NCBI RefSeq assembly: GCF_000620625.1
Contig: NZ_JIAW01000002.1
Location: 434,001-498,000 of the forward strand
Length of the DNA: 64,000 bases
Direction: 5' to 3'
DNA from: Mycobacterium sp. URHB0044
Lineage (GTDB): Bacteria; Actinomycetota; Actinomycetes; Mycobacteriales; Mycobacteriaceae
The notes under the pieces: generated by a model
The model's database searches: none
What the model was told of the DNA's origin: nothing
The model's input: the letters and a program-made list of their open reading frames with translations, nothing else
Program-made: the position numbers and the translations under genes
Part shown: piece by piece, positions 36,754 to 46,305 of the stretch
How the letters are laid out: every line of letters begins with the position of its first letter
Position numbering within the stretch: position 1 is the first letter of the stretch

Positions 36754-38397
36754 TCAGCCTCCTGGGACGGGTTGCGGGGCGGCGGGCAGGCTCGCCAGCA
36801 GCTGTTGCGTGTAGGGATCGCGCGGTGAATCGAAGATCTCTGCGGCCGTTCCCGATTCGACGACCCGGCCGTCGCGCATCACGAGCACGCGGTCGGCGAC
36901 GTGGTGGATCACGCCGAGGTCGTGGGAGATGAACAGATACGAGAGGTCAAGGCGCGCTTGCAGGTCCGTGAGCAGGTCTAGCACCTGCGCCTGGATCGTG
37001 ACGTCCAGCGCAGAAACCGACTCGTCGCAGACGATCAGCGCCGGCTCCGGTGCCAGCGCGCGGGCGATCGCCACCCGCTGACGCTGACCGCCCGACAGCA
37101 GCAGCGGCCGCCGGTCGAGATGCTCGTCGGGAAGCCCGACATCGCTGAGCAGTTCGGCGGTACGGCGTCGGCGCGATGGGGCGTCGGGGTACGTGTCGGC
37201 AGGCAGGGCGTCCTCGATGATTCGGCGTACCGTCCACCGTGGGTCGAAGGACCCCAGTGGGTCCTGGTACACCACCGAGACGGTCCGCCGCCGCGACCGG
37301 CGCTGCGCCTCCGTCGCCTCGCTCCACGGTTCGCCGGCGAGCCGCACGGTCCCGGCGTCGGGCTCCAACAGCGCCAACGCAAGTCGCGCGGTCGTCGTCT
37401 TGCCCGAACCGGACTCGCCGACGATGCCGAGCGTTTCGCCGACTCCGATGGTGAACGAGACATCCTGGACGGCCACGCGTTCCATGCCGTCGGGACCGCG
37501 GAACCGCTTCACCAGGCCGTCGGCGGCGAGTAGCACGCCGTCGGGTGGCGTGTCGGCGCGAACGGCAGAACCCGCCGACCGAGCTGGTGCGCCGGAGAGC
37601 CGGGTGCCCTTGCGGTGGGCGGCAGGAACTGCCTGCAGCAGCGTCCGGGTGTATGGATGGGTCGGGTGCTCGAGGACCTCTGCCACGGGCCCCTGCTCGA
37701 CCAACAAGCCGTTGCGCATCACCGCGACCCTGTCGGCGAGTCGGCTGACCACGGCCAGGTCGTGGCTGATGAGGATCAGCCCGGTGCCGCGGTCCTTCAT
37801 CCCCTGCAACAGGTCGAGGATCTGCGCTTGGATGGTGACGTCGAGGGCGGTGGTCGGTTCGTCGGCGATCAGCAGTGGCGGGTCCAAGGCGATCGCCGAT
37901 GCGATCAACGCGCGCTGACGCTGCCCGCCGGACAGTTCGTGCGGGAGTTGGAGAGCCCGTAGCTCCGGTTCGGGCACGCCGACGGCGGTGAGCAACTCCA
38001 GTACCCGTTGGCGGCGCCGGGCTTTGTTGCCGAACCGGTGCAGCCGAAGCGTTTCGGCGATCTCGGCGCCGACGGTGCGCAGCGGGTCCAGCGACACCAG
38101 CGCGTCCTGCAGCACGAAACCGACCTGGCTGCCCCGAATCCGCCGCCAGTCACGATCCCGGTTGCCCAGCAGCGAGCTGCCCTGTAGTTCCAGCCGGGTT
38201 GCGCTGACGTGTGCTGTGGCGCCGGCCAATCCGAGCAAGGTACGTGCGGTGACACTCTTGCCGGACCCGGATTCACCGACGATCGCGAAGCACTCGCCTG
38301 CGGCCACCTCGAAGCTGACGCCACGCACCACCGGCTGCGGATCCCGGGCGCCGAAGGCGACGCCGAGATCCTCGACGCGCAGCAGGGGTGTGGTCAC
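36754..38397 (-). CDS. Peptide/nickel-type ABC transporter, fused double ATPase (DppD-DppF)
   Basis: 547 residues from a GTG at 38397 that overlaps the DppC-like stop. Two complete ABC cassettes are present: Walker A GESGSGKS near residue 46 with signature [16 protein letters not shown], and a second Walker A GESGSGKT near 315 with [17 protein letters not shown]. Both have Asp-Glu Walker B sites ([20 protein letters not shown]) and the oligopeptide-type HPYT/DPYT ending. It powers import through the adjacent permeases. In the operon it lies directly before the DszA-like monooxygenase. Confidence 0.92.
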   Translation of the reverse strand: MTTPLLRVEDLGVAFGARDPQPVVRGVSFEVAAGECFAIVGESGSGKSVTARTLLGLAGATAHVSATRLELQGSSLLGNRDRDWRRIRGSQVGFVLQDALVSLDPLRTVGAEIAETLRLHRFGNKARRRQRVLELLTAVGVPEPELRALQLPHELSGGQRQRALIASAIALDPPLLIADEPTTALDVTIQAQILDLLQGMKDRGTGLILISHDLAVVSRLADRVAVMRNGLLVEQGPVAEVLEHPTHPYTRTLLQAVPAAHRKGTRLSGAPARSAGSAVRADTPPDGVLLAADGLVKRFRGPDGMERVAVQDVSFTIGVGETLGIVGESGSGKTTTARLALALLEPDAGTVRLAGEPWSEATEAQRRSRRRTVSVVYQDPLGSFDPRWTVRRIIEDALPADTYPDAPSRRRRTAELLSDVGLPDEHLDRRPLLLSGGQRQRVAIARALAPEPALIVCDESVSALDVTIQAQVLDLLTDLQARLDLSYLFISHDLGVIHHVADRVLVMRDGRVVESGTAAEIFDSPRDPYTQQLLASLPAAPQPVPGG

Positions 38398-39269
38398 GAG
38401 AGCCGTCCTTCGAGTCGCTGCTGGAGATGACGGCCCAGCACCGTGACGGCCAGGGTGCAGCCCAGGATCGCCAGGCCGGGGAACAGTTCGAGCCACCACG
38501 CCGTCGACACGAAGTCACGGCCGGCGTCGAGCATGGCGCCCCATTCCGGCGCGGGTGGGGCGACGCCGAGACCGAGGAAGCTCAGCGACGAGGCCCACAC
38601 GATCGACTGGCCGACGCCCAACGTTGCGAGTGCGACGAGGGGCCGCATCGCGTTCGGGAACACGTGCTGGGCGATGATGCGCGAGGGCTTGTGCCCCAAT
38701 GCGACTGCCGCGTGCACGTACGCGGAGTCCTTGACAGCGATCACCTGCCCGCGCACCATCCACGCGTAGCCGGCAGCCGATCCGATGGCGACCGCGACGA
38801 TCTCCGTCGCCACGCCCGGCCCGAACATCGCGATGAACAGCAACGCGACCAGCAGCCCGGGAATCGCCAACACCACTTCCAGGAACCGGCTGATCGCCCC
38901 ATCGGTGAACCGCCCGCCGAGCCCGGCCGCGAAGCCGAACGCGACGGCTGCCGCCAAGGCGAGCGCGGTGGCACCGGTGCCGATGAGAAGTGAACTGCGG
39001 GCGCCGAACACCACCCGCGTGTAGATGTCGCGACCCGAGGCGTCGGTGCCGAACCAGTGCTGCAAGGACGGACCCTGCAGTGCCGCTTCGATATCGGTGT
39101 CGAACGGCGACTCACTGGTGAACGCGCCGGGTGCGACCGCCCAGGCCAACACGACGACCAGGAACAGTCCGGCGAGCCAGACGGCCGGGCGCAGGGTGCG
39201 TGCGCTCGGGACGCGACGGGTGGAGGGGGCGCCGTGGCCGATCAGGGCGTCGGCGACGTTGATGGTCAT
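38394..39269 (-). CDS. Peptide/nickel-type ABC transporter permease (DppC-like)
   Basis: 291 residues. The N-terminal membrane span is WLAGLFLVVVLAWAVAPG, followed by HWFGTDASGRDIYTRVVFGA, the classic DppC/OppC motif. The EAA loop for ATPase contact is AVALGHKPSRIIAQHVFPNA. About six membrane helices. It overlaps both the double ATPase gene and the DppB-like gene by four bases. Confidence 0.92.
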   Translation of the reverse strand: MTINVADALIGHGAPSTRRVPSARTLRPAVWLAGLFLVVVLAWAVAPGAFTSESPFDTDIEAALQGPSLQHWFGTDASGRDIYTRVVFGARSSLLIGTGATALALAAAVAFGFAAGLGGRFTDGAISRFLEVVLAIPGLLVALLFIAMFGPGVATEIVAVAIGSAAGYAWMVRGQVIAVKDSAYVHAAVALGHKPSRIIAQHVFPNAMRPLVALATLGVGQSIVWASSLSFLGLGVAPPAPEWGAMLDAGRDFVSTAWWLELFPGLAILGCTLAVTVLGRHLQQRLEGRLS

Positions 39270-40237
39270 CGCGCCACGCTCCGCAACCGTGGGTCGATGC
39301 GCCCGAAGGCGATGTTCACCAGTAGATTCGCCGCCACGTAGATCGCGGCGACGAACAGCGTCACACCCACCACGACGGGCATGTCGTGTGCGGTCACGGC
39401 GTCGACGAGGACACGGCCCAGCCCGGGTCGTACGAACACCGTCTCGACGATCACGGCGGTGGAGAACAGAGAGCCAAGGGCCCAGCCGGACAAGGTCAGG
39501 CCGGGCAGGACGGCATGCCGAAGTGCATGCCGCCAGCGGACGCCCCAGTCGCTCATGCCGCGTGCGCGGGCCGAGACGGCGAATGGCTGTTCCATGGCTG
39601 AGGAGAATTCGTCGCGCGTCACCTGCCCGAGGAAGCCTGCGAGTGGCAGGGCGAGTGTGAGCGCGGGCAGGATCAGGCCCTCGAAGTCACCGTCACCGAC
39701 CACGGGCAACCAGTGCAGATGGAACGCGAACAACACCAGAAGCACGATTCCGAGCCAGTATTGGGGTAGCGCAGCCAGGAACGTCTCCAGGCCCGAGCCG
39801 ATGGCGGCGATCGCCTGCCGTCGGTGTGCGGTCAGCAGTGTCACCGCGACGGCGATCACCCATGCCGCAACGAGCGCGGAGATCGTGAGCGTCAGCGTGG
39901 GGCCCAGCTGCTGTCCGATCATCTCCGTGACCGGCTGCTTGCGGACGTACGACGTGCCGAGGTCGCCGCGGACGAGGCCGCCGAGGTAGTCGAAGTACTG
40001 CACGAGCACCGGCCGGTCCAGCCCGTACTGAGCCTTGACGGCGGCCAACTGCTCCGGCGACGGCTTGGAACCCGCACCTCCGAGGATCGCCTGCGCGGGA
40101 TCGGTCGGCATGAGTTGCTGGGCGATGAACGTCAAAGTGGCTGCACCCCAGAGCACTCCGATGACGCCCCCGATTCGGCCCAGCGCCCGCCGCGCCCGGA
40201 GGTGGGCACGGCGGGCCGGGTTGACCGGCTCGGTCAC
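39266..40237 (-). CDS. Peptide/nickel-type ABC transporter permease (DppB-like)
   Basis: 323 residues from GTG 40237, which overlaps the binding-protein stop. DppB features are the first span (GGVIGVLWGAATLTFIAQQL), the LGTSYVRKQPVTEMI motif, the EAA loop (SARARGMSDWGVRWRHALRH) and VETVFVRPGLGRVLVDAVTA. It forms the translocation pore with the DppC-like partner. Confidence 0.92.
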   Translation of the reverse strand: MTEPVNPARRAHLRARRALGRIGGVIGVLWGAATLTFIAQQLMPTDPAQAILGGAGSKPSPEQLAAVKAQYGLDRPVLVQYFDYLGGLVRGDLGTSYVRKQPVTEMIGQQLGPTLTLTISALVAAWVIAVAVTLLTAHRRQAIAAIGSGLETFLAALPQYWLGIVLLVLFAFHLHWLPVVGDGDFEGLILPALTLALPLAGFLGQVTRDEFSSAMEQPFAVSARARGMSDWGVRWRHALRHAVLPGLTLSGWALGSLFSTAVIVETVFVRPGLGRVLVDAVTAHDMPVVVGVTLFVAAIYVAANLLVNIAFGRIDPRLRSVAR

Positions 40238-41907
40238 GGCGCCAGCCACGCGTCGTGCAGTACGGGCTCGCCTTCCGATGGCTCGATCCAGACGTCGTTG
40301 AGACGCTTCTTGGTCACCAGTCTGGTGGTCTGCGGATAGAGACCGAGGTGGTAGGCGTTCTCGGCGACGATCTTCTGCACCTTGTCGTAGAGGTGTTGTT
40401 GTGTCTCCGGGTCCGTTGCGGCAGCCACTTCGTGCAGCGGCGCATCGATGGCCGGGTTCTGCACCCACGACATGTTGTTGCCTGGAGCCAGTTTCAGTGA
40501 GTCGGTCGAGTAGACGATCGAGAGCACCAACGGTGTCGGGCTGTTCCAGTACGCGCCTGCCAGCACGTCATAGGCATCCTTGTCGGTGAACGCGGCGAAG
40601 TACTGATCCTGCGGAATCGGCTTGAGCACCAGGTTGAAGCCGATCTCCTTCTCCGCCGCCTGAATGTCTTGGTACAGCGTCACGTCGGCGGGCGGTGTGT
40701 CCCCTGGATCCGACGAGTAGATCAGCGTGGCGGCCAGTTGCTTGCCGTCCTTGGTGCGGTAGCCGTCGCCGTCGCGCTGCGTCCAGCCCGCGGCGTCCAG
40801 CAGCTGGTTCGCCTTGCCCGGATCGTTGGCGTAGTGGCTGCGCAGATCCTTGTCGAAGAACGGCGTCGTCGACGACAGCGGACCGGGCTCCCAGGCGAAG
40901 ACGCCGAGATAGGAGCTCTTCACGGCGGCTTCGGCATTCGAGCCGTGGATGAACGCCTGGCGCACGGCGGTATCGGTGAACGGCGCGCGGGTGGTGTTGA
41001 GCGCCAACCCGTTCGGCAGCCCGGTGTGGGCGAACTCCTGAAGCACCAGGTTCGGGTCGTTCTTCAAGGCCGCGCTCTGCTGCGGCGGTGGGTTGAAGAT
41101 GGCGTCGGCACCCTGGCCCTGTACGGCGGCGAACCGGACCGAACCGTCTTCGAGGAACTTCCAGCTGACGTGCTCGAGATATGCCGGACCCTGGTGCTTG
41201 GCGTCGGCGGGCGCGGAGTTGTAGGCGGCATTGCGGTCGAGTTCGACGCTCTGGCCGTGCACCCATTCCTTGACGACGAACGGGCCGGTGCCGACGGGGG
41301 ATTGGCAGTTGGCGTCCAGGCCGCGGGCCATCGCCTTGGGCGATTCGATCCCGAAGAAGGCCTGCGACAGTACGGGCAGCAGCGCGGAGTACGGGGTGGA
41401 CAGCTTGAGCTCGAACGTCGCGGGGTCGACCGCGCGAGAAGACGCGTAGTAGGGCTTGAGGTAGCCGGTGTCGGTCAGCGATTGTGTTGCCGGATCGAGG
41501 ATCTGGTCGAAGTTCGCCTTGACCGCGGGCGCATCGAGGGTTTCACCGTCGTGGAACTTGACGCCTTGCTTGATCTTGAACGTGTAGGTCAGCCCGTCCG
41601 GCGAGACGGTCCAGGAGTCGGCGAGCCAGGGCACGACGGTGCCATCGGGGCGTTCGGAGACGAGGGAGTCCAGGAACTGGCGGGCGACGTAGGTCTGGGG
41701 CATGTCACCGTAGTTGTGTGGGTCGAGGCAGACGGGCTCGCGGTCGGCGCCGTACACGATCGATCCACCGCTGACGGGCTTCCCGTCACCGCCTCCGGAC
41801 GAGGTCTGGTTCGAGCCGCCGCATCCCGTCAGGACGAAGCCGGTGACGAGGAGGGTGAGCCCGCCGAACGCGCCGAGCGCTCGCGGGAAGGTGCGTGAAA
41901 CAGTCAT
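40234..41907 (-). CDS. Peptide/nickel-type ABC transporter substrate-binding lipoprotein
   Basis: 557 residues from ATG 41907; ATG 41940 would disturb the signal peptide. The lipobox is VLTGC with Cys29. The family 5 solute-binding fold shows GGSIVYGADREPVCLDPHNY, WLADSWTVSPDGLTYTFKIK, KFHDGETLDAPAVKANFDQI and GTGPFVVKEWVHGQSVELDR. As the first gene of the operon it sets the transporter specificity. Linked monooxygenases suggest an organosulfur or amine ligand in place of a peptide, by inference. Confidence 0.9.
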   Translation of the reverse strand: MTVSRTFPRALGAFGGLTLLVTGFVLTGCGGSNQTSSGGGDGKPVSGGSIVYGADREPVCLDPHNYGDMPQTYVARQFLDSLVSERPDGTVVPWLADSWTVSPDGLTYTFKIKQGVKFHDGETLDAPAVKANFDQILDPATQSLTDTGYLKPYYASSRAVDPATFELKLSTPYSALLPVLSQAFFGIESPKAMARGLDANCQSPVGTGPFVVKEWVHGQSVELDRNAAYNSAPADAKHQGPAYLEHVSWKFLEDGSVRFAAVQGQGADAIFNPPPQQSAALKNDPNLVLQEFAHTGLPNGLALNTTRAPFTDTAVRQAFIHGSNAEAAVKSSYLGVFAWEPGPLSSTTPFFDKDLRSHYANDPGKANQLLDAAGWTQRDGDGYRTKDGKQLAATLIYSSDPGDTPPADVTLYQDIQAAEKEIGFNLVLKPIPQDQYFAAFTDKDAYDVLAGAYWNSPTPLVLSIVYSTDSLKLAPGNNMSWVQNPAIDAPLHEVAAATDPETQQHLYDKVQKIVAENAYHLGLYPQTTRLVTKKRLNDVWIEPSEGEPVLHDAWLAP

Positions 41908-41986
41908 CGTTGGCTGGTCTTTCGGTCGATCGATGAGCATCGCGTACTCCCGATCGAGCAGTGGAATGCAAGATCGTGCTGATCCG

Positions 41987-42008
41987 ACGGCCTGCGGTGG
42001 CAGGCCGT
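41987..42008. terminator. Hairpin between the RbsABC-type and peptide-type ABC operons
   Basis: ACGGCCTG (41987-41994), loop CGGTGG and CAGGCCGT (42001-42008) form an 8-bp perfect stem. It lies in the 202-bp gap after the permease stop at 42110 and before the binding-protein gene (start 41907), both on the minus strand. No U-tract follows. Confidence 0.45.
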
Positions 42009-42109
42009 TGTGGATGGTGCTCTTGTGTGAGTCTGCGGATGAGGGCTAGGTCAAGATGCCGGAAGAACCGACATTGCGCCAGCTATCGGATCGGCGTGAT
42101 TGTTTGCCG

Positions 42110-43153
42110 TCATTTCACGATGAGCTTGCGCTGGGAGGCCATGGTGAAGACCGCCGCGACGATGATGACCAGGCCCTTGATGATGGTCTGGGTGTAGTCG
42201 GCCGCACCGATCTGGTTGAGGCCGTTGGACAGGACCGTCAGGATCAGCACGCCGAGCACGGTCCGGCCGACGCCACCCACCCCGCCCGACAACGCGGTGC
42301 CGCCGATGACGATCGCGGCCACCGAATCGAGCAGGATCTGCGAACCCAGTGTCGGCCCCGCTGCTCCGAGCTGGGCCGTCAGCAGCAAGCCGGCCACCCC
42401 CGCCGTGATTCCGGAGACGACCAGGATGAGCACCTTGACCCGGCGGGTCTTCACCCCGGCGAGCTCGACCACCTTCTCGTTGCCGCCGATGGCGTACACG
42501 TACAGTCCGAACCGGGTGCGCCGGGCGAAGAACCAGACCACGGCGAGCGCCAGCAGGGCGATGAGGGCGGCGTTCTGGATGTTCGGGATGAACTGTCCGA
42601 TGGCGAGGTCACGGACGCTCTGGTTGGTGAAGTTGATGGTGCTGCCCTGCAGAACGGTCAGGCCGATCCCGGCGAACAGCGACAACGTGCCGAGCGTGGC
42701 GATGAACGACGGCACCCGTCCGTAGGCGAACACCACACCGTTGAGCAGGCCGATGGCCGCGCCCACCGCAATCGCGATGAGCAGCACCAGGAAGGGATTG
42801 CTGAAGCCGTCGTTGATCAGTGACGCCACCACGGCGCCGGTCAACAACGCGATGGACCCAACCGAAAGGTCCACGCTGCCCGCCACGATCACCAGGGTGG
42901 CGCCGAGCGAAGCGAGCAGCAGGATGCCCGCCTGCCCGCTGATCAGCGTGAGGTTCGCTGCGGTCAGGAAGGCCTCGGCGCGGACCGAGAAGAAGGCGAC
43001 CAGTGCCAGCAGCGCCGCCAGGGGCAGGACATCCCGGACCAGATTGACCCGGGAGAACGCGCCTGGCGGTGAACTGTTCGGTACCGCAACGGGAGTGGGA
43101 GCGACCGTCTCTTGGGCGGGGACGGTCAGTGCCGGGGTTACTTCAGTGGTCAT
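42110..43153 (-). CDS. RbsC-type (sugar class) ABC transporter permease
   Basis: 347 residues. After a Pro/Thr/Val-rich cytosolic start, eight to ten helices of the BPD_transp_2 family follow: LLASLGATLVIVAGSVDLSV, GLLNGVVFAYGRVPSFIATL, YVYAIGGNEKVVELAGVKTR (the EAA-like loop) and IVIGGTALSGGVGGVGRTVL. These permeases usually import monosaccharides or autoinducers. It is the last gene of a three-gene importer operon, followed by a hairpin. Confidence 0.9.
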   Translation of the reverse strand: MTTEVTPALTVPAQETVAPTPVAVPNSSPPGAFSRVNLVRDVLPLAALLALVAFFSVRAEAFLTAANLTLISGQAGILLLASLGATLVIVAGSVDLSVGSIALLTGAVVASLINDGFSNPFLVLLIAIAVGAAIGLLNGVVFAYGRVPSFIATLGTLSLFAGIGLTVLQGSTINFTNQSVRDLAIGQFIPNIQNAALIALLALAVVWFFARRTRFGLYVYAIGGNEKVVELAGVKTRRVKVLILVVSGITAGVAGLLLTAQLGAAGPTLGSQILLDSVAAIVIGGTALSGGVGGVGRTVLGVLILTVLSNGLNQIGAADYTQTIIKGLVIIVAAVFTMASQRKLIVK

Positions 43154-43156
43154 TTC

Positions 43157-44734
43157 TCATCCAATGGTGGTAGGGACGGCGGTGGCGCCGGGAATCATCA
43201 GGGCCACGAGATCGTGTTCATCTGGTTTGGCGCCCGGAGGTGCATCCACGGTCGCCACCAACCGGCCGTCGGTGATCACCGCGACCCGGTTGGACAATCC
43301 GATCAGCTCGGGCAGGTCGTCGCTGACCAGGATCACGGCGGTACCTGCCGCGGCAACCTGACGCAGCAGGTCGTAGATGCCCTCACGGGCGCCGGTATCC
43401 ACACCCTGGGTGGGCTCGTCCAGGACGAGGACATCCGGCTGGCGCAGAAGCCATTTCGCGATGAGCACCTTCTGCGCGTTCCCGCCCGAGAGTGACGACA
43501 CCGGCGCATCGATGGTGTCGGTGACGATCCCGAGTTCCTTGACGTACTGCTGGGCCACCGTGCGAGCGCGGCCCACCGCCCAGAGCCCGACCCGGCGCGT
43601 GGCGAACCGGTCATGCAGTGAGGCGAGTTGGATGTTGTCGGCGATCGACGAGGTGGTGATGAGCCCCTTGTCGTTGCGGTCCGGTGGCACATAGGCGATT
43701 CCGGCGCGAACGTGATCGCCGATGCTGCCGCCGACCGGCTTGCCGTTTACCAGCACGCGGCCCCGGGACGGCCGCACCGCTCCTGCGATGATCTCGCCGA
43801 GTACCCGCTTGCCGGATCCCTCGGTGCCGGCCAGGCCAATGATCTCGCCTGGCGCGACCTCCAGTGAGGCTTCCTTCAGCACGCCTGCGCCGCCGACGGA
43901 TTCGAGCACCAGCCGCGGCGGCGTGTCGGCGGCGATCGCACGCTGAGTGTGTTGGCGGTAATAGTTCTCGGTGCGCACCCGGCCCACCATCAGCCGGTGC
44001 AGTTCGTTCTCGTCTACACCTGCAGTCGGTCGGTCGGCCACCGATTCGCCGTCCTTGAAAACGGTGATGCGGTCAGTGGATTCGATGATCTCGGGCAGCC
44101 GGTGCGAGACGAACACTACGGCGGCGACGCCGCGCAGCCGTTCCAGCAGTCGCAGGAAGTTGTCCTCGTGCTCGGAGTCCAGCGCGGTGGTCGGTTCGTC
44201 GAAGAGAACCACCGGCCTCTGCACCTGCAGCAGCTGCGCCAGGGCTGTGACCCTGGCGATGTCGAGGCTCTGCTTCTGTCCTGGGGTCAGCCGGCCCGTC
44301 GGCGCACCGACGTCGACGTCGTCCACTCCGGCTTCGTTGAGTGCGTCGACCGCCGCCCGGCGCAGCGCGCGGCGGTCCAAACCGCCGGCGCGGGTGCGGA
44401 ATAGGTGCTCCCAGCCGAAGAAGACGTTCTCGTAGACGGCCAGCGAATCGATCAGCGCGGCATCCTGGAACACGCGGAAGATACCGAGCTTGTTCGCCTC
44501 CTGGTAGCTGTTGGGTGCGATCTCGCGACCGTCGAGCAGCAGCGAACCCGAGTCATACGGCAGCACGCCGGAGACGATGTTGAGGATGGTGCTCTTGCCC
44601 GCGCCGTTCTCGCCGATCAGCCCGACGACCTCACCGTCACCGACCGTCAGGTCGACGCCCTTGAGTGCCCGGTTGGCGCCGAACGACTTGACGATGCCGG
44701 TGGCCTGCAGCCGGAGTTGTGGTTGTGCGGTCAT
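43157..44734 (-). CDS. RbsA-type double ABC ATPase
   Basis: 525 residues. The first cassette has Walker A GENGAGKS near residue 42 and the atypical signature LTPGQKQSLDIARV. The second has a degenerate Walker A, GTEGSGKR near 297, and a good signature SLSGGNAQKVLIAKWL with VLDEPTQGVD. One weak and one strong site is normal for RbsA-type proteins. It starts one base after the binding-protein stop and ends three bases before the permease start, so the three are co-translated. Confidence 0.91.
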   Translation of the reverse strand: MTAQPQLRLQATGIVKSFGANRALKGVDLTVGDGEVVGLIGENGAGKSTILNIVSGVLPYDSGSLLLDGREIAPNSYQEANKLGIFRVFQDAALIDSLAVYENVFFGWEHLFRTRAGGLDRRALRRAAVDALNEAGVDDVDVGAPTGRLTPGQKQSLDIARVTALAQLLQVQRPVVLFDEPTTALDSEHEDNFLRLLERLRGVAAVVFVSHRLPEIIESTDRITVFKDGESVADRPTAGVDENELHRLMVGRVRTENYYRQHTQRAIAADTPPRLVLESVGGAGVLKEASLEVAPGEIIGLAGTEGSGKRVLGEIIAGAVRPSRGRVLVNGKPVGGSIGDHVRAGIAYVPPDRNDKGLITTSSIADNIQLASLHDRFATRRVGLWAVGRARTVAQQYVKELGIVTDTIDAPVSSLSGGNAQKVLIAKWLLRQPDVLVLDEPTQGVDTGAREGIYDLLRQVAAAGTAVILVSDDLPELIGLSNRVAVITDGRLVATVDAPPGAKPDEHDLVALMIPGATAVPTTIG

Positions 44735-44735
44735 G

Positions 44736-46100
44736 TCAAACCTTTTGGTAAGGGGATGGCGCGAGAACCGGTGTGCGGTAGTGGTGCTCGTACAGGGCAC
44801 GGATGCGGTCGAAGTCACCGTTGCGCTGGGCGGTGAGGTAGGCCTCGGGGTACTGGAACCCGTCCGGTTTGGGAACGCCGGGCCAGATGGTCTCGAGGTT
44901 CTCGACCGGAAAACCGTCGAACTGCAGGTCGAAGTCGTCCGGGTGCTCGACGCGGGACAGCAGCTTGACGTCGAACGACTCGGCGATCGGCCCGTCGACG
45001 TATCGCGCCTTGAACGCTTGCACGTTGTCGGCGGTGATGATCTCGGCATGCCAACTGTAGAAGCGTTCGGCCGCTTCGGGTTTCCAGCCGTTGAGCCGGT
45101 CGTGGAACTGGGCGATGGTCACGAAGGACGGATAGGCAGGGACGTTCCCGGTGGTCACCAACTGGGTGCCCTTGACGATGCGGTCGATACCGGCGGTGGA
45201 ACCATTGGCGCCGACGACGAAGACGTCCTTGCCGGGCACCTTTCCTGCCGCTTCGATACCGGCCACCACGCCGGTGGCGGCGTCGTCGTTGACCGCGACG
45301 ATGCCGACGGTGTCCGGGTAGCGTGCCAGCAGTGAGGACGCGGCGCGCTGCGACAGGTCCGCGTCGTACTTGGCATGCAGTTCGCCGGCGAACTTGATCT
45401 TCGGATACTTCTTCAGGGTGTCGTGCACCGCGAGGCGGCGCTGCACCTCGCAACCATCGATCGACGGGTAGTAGCCGCCGACACGGACGACGGTGCCCTC
45501 CTTGCCGATCTTCTCGGCCAGTACGTCCACCGCCTTGCCGACGGCGATGTACTCGTCGGGCATGAGGAAGCTGTTGTACTTGTTGCCGTCGGCATCGCTG
45601 TGCCACGGCGTATACCAGGCAGGGGAGTTCCAGGCGGCCTGGAAGAGCACCCCGCGGTCGTTGGCGTCATGCGCAAGCGTGGGAAGCGCGCCTGCGTCGT
45701 TGAGCCCGACGAAGATGGCGGTGGTCTTCTGGGTGAGCAGCTGGTTGAACTGGTTGGATTGCACGGCCGCGTCGGACTTTCCGTCGAGCACCACGCTCTT
45801 GTAACCCAGCTGACTCGCGGCTTGCTGATACGCCTTCGCCCACTGCACCTGGTAGTCGCCCGTCGACGACCAATTGAGCAGCGCGAACTGGCCGTCGGTG
45901 TAGGCGACCGCGTCACCACGCGCCTCGTCGCGGCGGCCCACTGCCGCTAGCGCACCGCCGGCCGCCAATGCCGCAGCGCTGCCGGCAAGTAGTTTCACGA
46001 ACTGGCGCCGACCGAGGCCGTAGGTATCGAGGCGCTCGAGCACCGAATCGAAGACCCGGCGATCGTCGCCGCTGGGATCGGGTATCCCGTTCGAAGTCAT
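44736..46100 (-). CDS. Substrate-binding protein of RbsB-type importer, Tat-type signal
   Basis: 454 residues from ATG 46100, preceded by GGGAGG. The N-terminus has a long polar stretch and then GLGRRQFVKLLAGSAAALAA, a twin-arginine (Arg31-Arg32) export signal. The periplasmic-binding fold of type 1 is seen in SNQFNQLLTQKTTAIFVGLN, GGYYPSIDGCEVQRRLAVHD, and VGIVAVNDDAATGVVAGIEA. It binds a small ligand, probably a sugar-like or sulfonated compound. There is no sugar kinase or isomerase nearby to support a plain sugar. Confidence 0.88.
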   Translation of the reverse strand: MTSNGIPDPSGDDRRVFDSVLERLDTYGLGRRQFVKLLAGSAAALAAGGALAAVGRRDEARGDAVAYTDGQFALLNWSSTGDYQVQWAKAYQQAASQLGYKSVVLDGKSDAAVQSNQFNQLLTQKTTAIFVGLNDAGALPTLAHDANDRGVLFQAAWNSPAWYTPWHSDADGNKYNSFLMPDEYIAVGKAVDVLAEKIGKEGTVVRVGGYYPSIDGCEVQRRLAVHDTLKKYPKIKFAGELHAKYDADLSQRAASSLLARYPDTVGIVAVNDDAATGVVAGIEAAGKVPGKDVFVVGANGSTAGIDRIVKGTQLVTTGNVPAYPSFVTIAQFHDRLNGWKPEAAERFYSWHAEIITADNVQAFKARYVDGPIAESFDVKLLSRVEHPDDFDLQFDGFPVENLETIWPGVPKPDGFQYPEAYLTAQRNGDFDRIRALYEHHYRTPVLAPSPYQKV

Positions 46101-46271
46101 TGCTCCCACCTCCCTTCACTGATGTCGAGAGCTGACCGTACGGGGCACGGAGTACTAGCCCGACCCTCTTGCTCGTGCTGATGCTTAAGTGGTCAGAAAG
46201 GCTGCACCACAATGCAAACCGAGTGGGCGCCATGCGGATGGCGCGCACGATGAGCGAAATCCTTGCGCGGA

Positions 46272-46287
46272 GTGCCGCTTACGGCAC
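46272..46287. terminator. Small hairpin downstream of the first whiB gene
   Basis: GTGCCG (46272-46277), loop CTTA and CGGCAC (46282-46287) form a 6-bp stem 19 bases past the WhiB stop. It separates whiB from the following importer operon on the same strand. Weak evidence. Confidence 0.35.
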
Positions 46288-46305
46288 CATGCTTCGAGGG
46301 CCGGT

